Positions 8,999 through 13,711 of a stretch of 14,594 nucleotides of DNA are shown here, piece by piece; position 1 is the first letter of the stretch; every line of letters starts with the position of its first letter. The notes beneath the pieces are model-generated. The model searched no databases, was not told the DNA's origin, and was given only the letters and a program-made list of their open reading frames with translations. Position numbers and translations under genes: made by a program. The stretch is from JAJDFU01 sp964640855. GTDB lineage: Bacteria > Bacteroidota > Bacteroidia > Chitinophagales > Saprospiraceae. The stretch covers positions 1 through 14,594 of the forward strand of contig CAZXIX010000111.1 of NCBI GenBank assembly GCA_964640855.1, read 5' to 3'.

Positions 8999-9841
8999 AT
9001 GCTTCACCTGAAACCTTTTTCGCCATGGAAATGGCGTTTCACCTTTCTATTTTCTTTATTTCTCCTGGGTATATGGATCGGAACTTCATCCTGTGGTCCT
9101 TCGGGTACAGAGGAGCAGGAAGAAACCGTTCAACTTCCAGACAGCCTGCAGACAGCCCAACAATTTGCCCAATTCGGCACAGCCCAGATGTACAGGGCCT
9201 ATAACTTTGAGTTGGCGGGGGTTGCTTTGAAAAAAGCGACGGAGATGGATCCCAACGTGAGTCTGGGTCAAATGCAATACGGCTGGTTTCTCAATTTATC
9301 CGGGGAGGATGAAGCGGCAGCCATGCACATGGCCAAGGCTACAGAGGTAGATCCTCAAAATCCCCTCTGGCAGGCCTGGCAAGCCTGGCATTGCATGTGG
9401 ATGGAAAATTACGACTGCACGGATGAGCATGTGGATGCCGCCCTGGCCATAGACTCCAGCTTTCACTGGGCGCATTACGTCAACGGCCTGAAGATGATCC
9501 AGCAAGGCCAACCGGAGGAGGCCATCGCCCACATGGAAAAGGCCTATTCCGGCCCTCAACAAAAATCAGGTCTGGCGCTGGCCCACGCCCGTGCGGGAAA
9601 CAAGGAAAAAGCCCTGGAGATTGTGGATACCCTGGCCGCATCCGGTAATCCTTTTGATCTTTTGGGCATTGGAGAAACCTATATGGCTTTGGGAGACCAG
9701 GATGCTGCGTTGGAATGGGCTGAAAAGGCGTACGAACAACGCCATCCTTTTTTCCCATGGCTAAAGGTGAATCCCATTTTCGATCCTGTAAGAGAAGACG
9801 AGCGGTTTAAGGAGTTAATGGCGCGTGTGGATCTTCCTTAA
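8999..9841 (+). CDS. TPR-repeat lipoprotein
   Basis: This 280-residue protein opens with a hydrophobic segment (RFTFLFSLFLLGIWIG) ending in TSSC-GP. Cys32 is a plausible lipidation site, although position -3 is Thr rather than the usual Leu. Several TPR-like helix pairs follow, for example A-x-x-x-KKATEMDPN, MAKATEVDPQN, VDAALAIDSS and AIAHMEKAY. The end, WLKVNPIFDPVREDERFKEL, aligns with the end of the preceding cyclase protein (KANPTLDPLRENPRFLAIL). It follows the cyclase gene by 69 bases on the same strand with no obvious terminator, so co-transcription is likely. I infer that it is an envelope partner or ligand-sensing companion of the cyclase, or a derived copy of its TPR half. No enzymatic motif is visible. 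Confidence 0.75.
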   Translation: MLHLKPFSPWKWRFTFLFSLFLLGIWIGTSSCGPSGTEEQEETVQLPDSLQTAQQFAQFGTAQMYRAYNFELAGVALKKATEMDPNVSLGQMQYGWFLNLSGEDEAAAMHMAKATEVDPQNPLWQAWQAWHCMWMENYDCTDEHVDAALAIDSSFHWAHYVNGLKMIQQGQPEEAIAHMEKAYSGPQQKSGLALAHARAGNKEKALEIVDTLAASGNPFDLLGIGETYMALGDQDAALEWAEKAYEQRHPFFPWLKVNPIFDPVREDERFKELMARVDLP

Positions 9842-9937
9842 AAATGCCTCGGATTGTCGCATTTTGGTAAACAGCCTCTATTTGTTTGAAAAGAAGGGGC
9901 GGCATTTGTTTTTTTGGGCTGTTTCAAAAAAACATCC

Positions 9938-10885
9938 ATGTTTCTACCTTATCGACAGCTATTCTTTGTCATCGCCCTGGTTTCTTTGCCCGTTTTATTG
10001 GCAGGGCAGAGGCCCGATGCTCCGAATTCATCGGATCATCCCCTGATTTCCCGTTTCGAAGGATTTTACATCGGAAAGTACCAGGAAGTTGAATTTGACC
10101 AATACCTGCTACCCCTCGGCCCTGCGGAGAAAGGATCTTTTCCCAAGGCAAAAACCCTCGAAGGGAAGGTAACCAAGGTCAGTTATCAAATGGTAGACGG
10201 TGCCCGGCCCTCTCTGTTTCAAATGATCAAGTCTTTTGAAACCGCTTTGGAAAGTAAAAAAGCAGACGTGCTTTTTTCTTGCCAAAAGGCCGAATGCGGT
10301 ACCGGAAACGACGACCTGATTACCCAAATGGTGATTCAGGGAAACATGCTTAATGAGTACATGCGTTTTGGTTCGCACGCTTTTCAGGCTTACCGCTTTT
10401 CCTCGGAGGGGAAATCCTACTATGCCGCCTTCTACTTCCGGGAGGAAAAGAATCAGGCGGCCTACGAGTTGCATGTAGTCGAACTGGAGGAAATGGATCT
10501 GGACAAAGTCTCTTTGGGAGATATTGAAGCCAGCATGGAAGAAACGGGTAAAATGGCCTTCTATGGGATCGAATTTGATTTCGGAAAAGCAACGCTGAGA
10601 GCGGAATCAGAGGAAGCGCTCGATGCTATGGCCGAATTCCTGAAAAAAAATCCGGATAAAAAGTTCTACATCGTTGGCCATACGGATAATGTCGGGAACT
10701 ACGATACGAACCTGGGCCTTTCCCAGAAAAGAGCCGATGCTGTTGCAGCTGCGCTCAAGGCCCGGCATCAAATTCCAGAAGACAGGTATTCCACCATCGG
10801 AGTCGGGCCTGTTTCTCCTGTTGCATCCAATGAAAGCGAAGAAGGAAGGGCTCGCAACCGTAGAGTGGAACTTGTGGTCAGATAA
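9938..10885 (+). CDS. DUF4892-OmpA fusion envelope protein
   Basis: The 315-residue protein has a signal peptide (MFLPYRQLFFVIALVSLPVL, then LAGQ). ATG at 9938 is preferred over the in-frame TTG at 9914 because it places the basic residue and hydrophobic core correctly. Residues about 33-195 resemble DUF4892: YLLPLGP, then GKVTKVSYQ, then ADVLFSCQKAECG, then AAFYFREEKN and LHVVELE. Residues 209-315 are an OmpA-C domain: GIEFDFGKATL, GHTDNVG with Asp250, NLGLSQKRAD with Arg265, and RARNRRVELVV. The Asp-Arg spacing of 15 residues matches the diaminopimelate-binding pair of OmpA proteins. It should therefore sit in the periplasm, or with its N-domain elsewhere in the envelope, bound non-covalently to peptidoglycan. 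The role of DUF4892 is unknown. Confidence 0.85.
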   Translation: MFLPYRQLFFVIALVSLPVLLAGQRPDAPNSSDHPLISRFEGFYIGKYQEVEFDQYLLPLGPAEKGSFPKAKTLEGKVTKVSYQMVDGARPSLFQMIKSFETALESKKADVLFSCQKAECGTGNDDLITQMVIQGNMLNEYMRFGSHAFQAYRFSSEGKSYYAAFYFREEKNQAAYELHVVELEEMDLDKVSLGDIEASMEETGKMAFYGIEFDFGKATLRAESEEALDAMAEFLKKNPDKKFYIVGHTDNVGNYDTNLGLSQKRADAVAAALKARHQIPEDRYSTIGVGPVSPVASNESEEGRARNRRVELVVR

Positions 10886-10905
10886 TCCCATTCTACCTAC
10901 CTTTG
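10872..10905 (+). promoter_or_regulatory. Candidate Bacteroidota promoter upstream of the HAD nucleotidase
   Basis: TTG at 10872-10874, a 23-base spacer, and TACCTTTG at 10898-10905 fit the Bacteroidota sigma-A pattern TTG-N(17-23)-TAnnTTTG, with a perfect -7 element. It spans the last codons of the OmpA gene and would start RNA near 10912, about 38 bases before the ATG at 10950. This is motif evidence only. Confidence 0.45.
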
Positions 10906-10949
10906 GGCCTGTGTTCGTACACCATTTTTGTCATCTCCAGAACACCGGT

Positions 10950-11636
10950 ATGTTCCAATGGCTCCTTTTTGACGCAGACAACACTCTGCTGGATTTCAAG
11001 CAGGCCAGCCGAAAAGCCTTTTGGGAAACCTTGACGGAATTTGAGCTGGAATGCAATGAGGAGCGATTCGTACTTTACAAAAAGCTGAATGCCGGGGTCT
11101 GGCAGGAGTTCGAACAGAAAAAGATCACGGCCGAACGACTTCGGGTAAAGCGGTTTGAGCTCTTCTTCGAAGCCCTGGAGATCGAGGGCGTGGATGCTGC
11201 GGACAGCAATCGCCTCTTCCTGGAGAACCTGGTCCTGCATTCAGAAGCCTATGAAGGGACGGTCGAACTGCTGCATGCACTCAAGCAGAAGTACCGGATC
11301 AGCCTGGTGACCAACGGGTTGAAGGAGGTGCAGCGGCCCCGCCTGGACAAAGTGCGTATGACGTCCTTGTTCGACAGCATCGTTGTTTCGGATGAAATTG
11401 GCGTAGCCAAACCGGATCCGGCTTATTTTGAGGTAGTCTTTGGCTCCATCCCAAAGCCTCCCGGCCGGGAGGAAGTGCTGATCATCGGAGACAATTTGCA
11501 TTCGGACATCCGGGGCGGGCAGGATTTTGGCATCCGCACCTGCTGGGTGAGCCACGGCCAGCATAACGACACCGGCATTCAGCCGGACTTTGAGATTGAG
11601 TCGGTATTGGAGATCCACGCCCTGCTCGGTGGTTGA
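10950..11636 (+). CDS. yjjG: YjjG/YfnB-family HAD noncanonical pyrimidine nucleotidase
   Basis: This 228-residue HAD-superfamily phosphatase belongs to the YjjG type, which in other bacteria dephosphorylates noncanonical pyrimidine nucleoside monophosphates. All four HAD motifs are present: DADNT (Asp8 nucleophile, Asp10 acid-base), Thr121 in VTNG, Lys154 in VAKPDP, and IIGDNLHSDI with Asp181 and Asp186. A helical cap lies between motifs I and II (about residues 16-90). Length is normal for the family. The frame stays open far upstream into the OmpA gene, but that part has no family similarity; MFQWLLFDADNTLLDF is the expected N-terminus. A promoter-like site lies just upstream. Substrate specificity is inferred from family membership only. 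Confidence 0.88.
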   Translation: MFQWLLFDADNTLLDFKQASRKAFWETLTEFELECNEERFVLYKKLNAGVWQEFEQKKITAERLRVKRFELFFEALEIEGVDAADSNRLFLENLVLHSEAYEGTVELLHALKQKYRISLVTNGLKEVQRPRLDKVRMTSLFDSIVVSDEIGVAKPDPAYFEVVFGSIPKPPGREEVLIIGDNLHSDIRGGQDFGIRTCWVSHGQHNDTGIQPDFEIESVLEIHALLGG

Positions 11637-11684
11637 AAAAAGATAAGGACCAAGTGGGCAAGGATTGGGAAACCGGGGGAGTAC

Positions 11685-11749
11685 AAGAATGAATAATGAA
11701 AAACAGAACCCCTTCAACTATTCATTCTTTAATTCCTTCATTATTCATT
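11685..11749. repeat. Competing hairpins inside repeat copy A
   Basis: AAGAATGAATA (11685-11695) pairs perfectly with TATTCATTCTT (11719-11729), an 11-bp stem with a 23-base loop. The overlapping AATGAATAATGAA (11688-11700) pairs perfectly with TTCATTATTCATT (11737-11749), 13 bp with a 36-base loop. The two stems are mutually exclusive. Copy C keeps only an 8-bp version of the first (12749-12756 with 12780-12787). Low-complexity AT content weakens the case. Confidence 0.5.
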
Positions 11750-11788
11750 TCCACAAAGTACATCGCCACCGCTCCTTTGTGCCTGGCT
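11685..11788 (-). repeat. Repeat copy A (type I tail), upstream of mntA
   Basis: This 104-base stretch matches copy C (12746-12847) at close to nine of ten positions by eye, with two single-base gaps, in the same orientation. Read on the minus strand it encodes ARHKGAVAMYFVEMNN, ending in a stop. An in-frame stop also lies only three codons before ARHKG, so no long host gene is present. It is inserted between yjjG and mntA. Confidence 0.8.
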
Positions 11789-11839
11789 TCGATTCAGAAT
11801 ACCCGGGAAGAAAAGGCCGCAAAATTGTACTTTTAACTG

Positions 11840-12247
11840 ATGACTAAAGAAGCCGTACTCATTAACAGGCTGAAAAAAGAGCTACCAGAGCTGTTGGGTG
11901 TCTATGTATTCGGCAGCCGGATATCTGGCCATTCCCGGCCGGAAAGTGATCTGGACGTGGCTTTTCTGTTGGCCTCCCCCAAACCCTACCCGGATACCTT
12001 CCATTTGTTCCAGCTGGTGGCCGACCTGGGGTCCGAAATGGGCTGCCCTGTGGACCTGGTGGACCTCAACCGCGCTCCCACCGATTTACGCTTCGAGATC
12101 ATTACAACCGCCCGCCGGATCTATTGCGCCGATAAAACCCAATGCGATACCTTCGAGATGCTGACCTATTCCCTCTATCAAAAATTGGAAGAGGAGCGTT
12201 CCGGGATCATTCAGGCGGTTAAAGAAAGGGGAAGCATTTATGGCTGA
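11840..12247 (+). CDS. mntA: MntA-type nucleotidyltransferase antitoxin
   Basis: The 135-residue protein is a minimal nucleotidyltransferase. Gly25-Ser26, ten residues, then Asp37-x-Asp39 fits the GSX10DXD signature of MntA antitoxins, and VDLVDL (Asp72/Asp75) supplies the third acidic residue. In characterised HEPN-MNT systems the MNT protein adds AMP to a Tyr of the HEPN toxin and so silences it. The stop overlaps the start of the HEPN gene by 8 bases, the standard coupled arrangement, with antitoxin first. The start at 11840 gives the normal length. The gene sits just after repeat copy A and is flanked on the far side by copies B and C. No frame damage is seen, so it is probably active. 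No clear promoter was found in the short upstream gap outside the repeat. Confidence 0.9.
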   Translation: MTKEAVLINRLKKELPELLGVYVFGSRISGHSRPESDLDVAFLLASPKPYPDTFHLFQLVADLGSEMGCPVDLVDLNRAPTDLRFEIITTARRIYCADKTQCDTFEMLTYSLYQKLEEERSGIIQAVKERGSIYG

Positions 12248-12650
12248 TATGGTGATCTTGAATAAGGTCAGCAGTATTGAACGCTGTCTGAAACGGATCC
12301 GGGAAGATTACCTGGGTCATGAAGAAGCTTTTCGTAGCGAATACATGCGGCAGGATGCCATCATCCTGAACCTCCAAAGGGCTTGTGAGCAATCTATCGA
12401 TCTGGCCAATCATCTGGTGAAAGAGCAAAAGGCCGGAATTCCGCAGACCAGCAAGGCAGCCTTCGAATTGCTGGTCAAAGCGGGCATTCTGGAGGAAGAA
12501 TTAGGGGAAAGACTGTCAAAAATGGTGGGCTTTCGAAACGTGGCTGTGCACCAATACCAGGAAATGGATCTGGATATTGTGACAACCATTATTGAAAAGC
12601 ATCTCGATGATTTTCGAACCTTTGTCAGAGTGGCCCTACAATTTGCCTGA
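12240..12650 (+). CDS. hepT: HepT-type HEPN RNase toxin
   Basis: The 136-residue all-helical protein carries the HEPN ribonuclease motif RX4HXY near its C-terminus: Arg99-NVAV-His104-Q-Tyr106. These positions are almost those of the characterised Shewanella HepT (Arg97, His102, Tyr104), where the Tyr is the AMPylation site. The sequence LNLQRACEQSIDLANHL is also typical of the DUF86/HepT family. It overlaps mntA by 8 bases, with ATG inside the mntA stop region, so translation is likely coupled. All active-site residues are intact and full length is kept, in contrast to the damaged TA genes next door. RNA cleavage and growth arrest are inferred from the family. Confidence 0.9.
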   Translation: MADMVILNKVSSIERCLKRIREDYLGHEEAFRSEYMRQDAIILNLQRACEQSIDLANHLVKEQKAGIPQTSKAAFELLVKAGILEEELGERLSKMVGFRNVAVHQYQEMDLDIVTTIIEKHLDDFRTFVRVALQFA

Positions 12651-12671
12651 ATTCGGTGTCTAATCCCCGCA

Positions 12672-12730
12672 TCCCCGCATCCTCAGATCAGATGTTCCTT
12701 TCCATAAAATGCGTCTTCACTGCCCCTATT
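12672..12730 (-). repeat. Repeat copy B (type II tail)
   Basis: This matches copy D (13331-13397) over about 59 bases, beginning TCCCCGCATCCTCAG in both. On the minus strand it encodes KIGAVKTHFMERNI then stop, the same reading frame as KYKGAVEMYFAERNF in copy D, so substitutions have kept the frame and stop. It is preceded at 12664-12678 by an extra direct copy of CCCCGCAT. It lies between hepT and copy C. Confidence 0.7.
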
Positions 12731-12745
12731 TTAATGAAAGAATGG

Positions 12746-12847
12746 AACAATGAATAATGAAAAACAGAGCCCCTTCAACTATTCATTTTTAATTCTTTCC
12801 TTATTCCTTTCCACAAAGTATAAGCCGCCGCTCCTTTATGCTTGGCC
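12746..12847 (-). repeat. Repeat copy C (type I tail), fused to the DUF5615 frame
   Basis: Direct-repeat partner of copy A; together they bracket mntA-hepT. On the minus strand it reads AKHKGAAA, then a one-base deletion relative to copy A shifts the frame to YTLWKGIRKE. Restoring the base gives MYFVERN. The copy provides the last codons of the truncated DUF5615 gene. Confidence 0.8.
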
Positions 12848-12996
12848 GGGCTTTTAAAGTTTGCTAATGCTGCTATTGCCTGATCTTCGCTGATTGAGCC
12901 CTGGAGGATATCATTTACATGCAGCGCCTCGATGTTTTGGCTTTGGAAAAACCGAACCACTTTTTTTGAAATGTGTACATCGCATAGCACTTTCAT
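12775..12996 (-). CDS. DUF5615 PIN-like toxin, C-terminally truncated and fused to repeat copy C
   Basis: The 73-residue product begins MKVLCDVHISKKVVRFFQSQ and contains ALHVNDILQGSISEDQAI, the normal N-terminal half of DUF5615 PIN-like toxins, which pair with DUF433 antitoxins. Family members are usually about 110-120 residues and continue into a T-K-D-x-D-F segment with further acidic catalytic residues. Here similarity stops after ALANFKSP and the remainder (AKHKGAAAYTLWKG onwards) comes from repeat copy C, itself frameshifted by one base relative to copy A. No trace of the lost half was found in the following 120 bases. The start overlaps the DUF433 stop (TGATG), so translation is coupled. 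The toxin is probably inactive; the antitoxin may be a leftover. Confidence 0.75.
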   Translation of the reverse strand: MKVLCDVHISKKVVRFFQSQNIEALHVNDILQGSISEDQAIAALANFKSPAKHKGAAAYTLWKGIRKELKMNS

Positions 12997-13223
12997 CAGG
13001 CCGCCGGCTTAACGGTACGCCCGGAAACCAGAAGTTTGGCATACTGAAGAGCGGCCAGGATGTCTTCCTTTTCTAGCTCCGGATGATCCTGTAGAATTTC
13101 TTCCATCGTCATTTCGGACCCAAGCATATCAAGGATGACCTCAACGGGCCACCGCATGCCTCGGATACAAGGTTTCCCATGACAGATATTTGGGTCTATG
13201 GTAATTCTTTCGATCAGGTTCAT
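12996..13223 (-). CDS. DUF433 antitoxin
   Basis: The 75-residue protein matches DUF433 along its full length: RITIDPNICHGKPCIRGMRW, VILDMLGSEMTMEEILQDHP and LEKEDILAALQYAKLL. DUF433 proteins are small helical DNA-binding-like proteins encoded before DUF5615 PIN-like toxins and are taken to be their antitoxins and autoregulators. The one-base overlap with the DUF5615 start fits that operon. A 7-bp inverted repeat 26-49 bases upstream could be its operator. The gene is intact although its partner is truncated. It is on the strand opposite mntA-hepT. Confidence 0.85.
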   Translation of the reverse strand: MNLIERITIDPNICHGKPCIRGMRWPVEVILDMLGSEMTMEEILQDHPELEKEDILAALQYAKLLVSGRTVKPAA

Positions 13224-13248
13224 TAGAAATTCATTGAGATAGGTAATT

Positions 13249-13272
13249 AACTTCCGAAATTTTTAGGAAGTT
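13249..13272 (-). promoter_or_regulatory. Inverted repeat upstream of DUF433, candidate operator
   Basis: AACTTCC (13249-13255) and GGAAGTT (13266-13272) are perfect reverse complements around a 10-base AT-rich spacer. They lie 26-49 bases before the DUF433 ATG, where an autoregulating antitoxin would bind. A weak CAATTTTG, 7/8 to the -7 consensus, lies just upstream on the minus strand. Confidence 0.4.
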
Positions 13273-13330
13273 CCAAAATTGGGAGATGACTTGCATAGAG
13301 GGAAAAAAGAATTACCCCCGATTCCTAAAA

Positions 13331-13397
13331 TCCCCGCATCCTCAGCTCAGAAGTTCCTTTCCGCAAAATACATCTCTACCGCCCCTTTGTATTTGGC
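13331..13397 (-). repeat. Repeat copy D (type II tail), fused to a Phd/YefM-like remnant
   Basis: Same family as copy B, sharing the TCCCCGCATCCTCAG end and encoding KAKYKGAVEMYFAERNF then stop on the minus strand. The core also matches copies A and C (K-[HY]-K-G-A). It forms the last codons of the frame that contains the Phd-like remnant. Confidence 0.75.
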
Positions 13398-13521
13398 CTT
13401 ACTCCAGCGCGGGATTGAAGGCGGAATGCTTGATACTCCCGGGTGTCCGCAATCGGAAGCGACCCGATCCAGGTAGTACTTGAGCTTGGTTCGAAGATTG
13501 GGTAACGGTAATTGTTTTCAT
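13347..13521 (-). pseudogene. Frameshifted Phd/YefM-like antitoxin remnant ending in repeat copy D
   Basis: From the ATG at 13521 the frame reads MKTITVTQ, the classic Phd/YefM opening. One frame over, and directly continuing, is LRTKLKYYLDRVASDC, the typical continuation of that fold. Dropping one C near 13496 joins them as MKTITVTQ-FRTKLKYYLDRVASDC. After VASDC, where family members go on to E-P-L-I-I-T-R, similarity ends: the frame runs GHPGVSSIPPSIPRW and then into the copy D peptide and a stop at 13347. No full toxin partner is visible. Two lesions are therefore inferred, a +1 frameshift and loss of the C-terminal half. The assignment rests on about 24 residues. Confidence 0.6.
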
Positions 13522-13711
13522 CCTGAGTAAAACGTACAGATATATGCACGTAAAAAGAGCCGGGAAAGTTCGACCTACGAATTGCATTCTTCCCTAAAGA
13601 TTGGGGGAATGGTTGCACCTTTTTGTGGGTTACCAGAAACAAAGATGACAACCTTTTCAAGTACATAGGATGGATTGGCCGACCTCGGCCCTACTAAAGC
13701 AGTAGAGGAGA
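13522..13711. other. Intergenic stretch between Phd-like remnant and DUF1501 gene
   Basis: No coding frame with recognisable similarity was found. Minus-strand frames extending the Phd-like ATG upstream look like chance. The only structures seen are the stem-loops at 13677-13705. A CATCTTTG on the minus strand near 13640 resembles a -7 element but has no correctly spaced TTG. Confidence 0.4.
13677..13705 (-). terminator. Tandem stem-loops after the DUF1501 stop codon
   Basis: On the minus strand, CTACT/AGTAG (13705-13691, 5-base loop) is followed at once by GGCCGA/TCGGCC (13690-13677). They begin seven bases after the DUF1501 stop. No U-run follows, so this could be a weak or factor-assisted terminator or an mRNA 3'-end stabiliser. 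Confidence 0.4.

Noticed and set aside
9842..9937. Promoter for the OmpA gene (TTG at 9854, TATTTG near 9879)
   Set aside because: Spacing is acceptable but the -7 element does not fit TAnnTTTG; too weak to list as a feature.
10674..10949. Upstream extension of the YjjG frame to an ATG at 10674
   Set aside because: It would overlap the OmpA-C domain by over 200 bases and add 92 residues with no similarity; MFQWLLFDADNT is the family N-terminus.
11685..12847. Classical integron attC sites or an insertion sequence
   Set aside because: No GTTRRRY/RYYYAAC core pair was seen in the repeats, there is no integrase or transposase gene, and no target-site duplication is evident; the cassette idea is kept only as an analogy.
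13376..13666. Minus-strand frames of 96 and 62 codons across the Phd-like remnant
   Set aside because: They are the two halves of a frameshifted remnant plus upstream noise; neither is a coherent protein alone.
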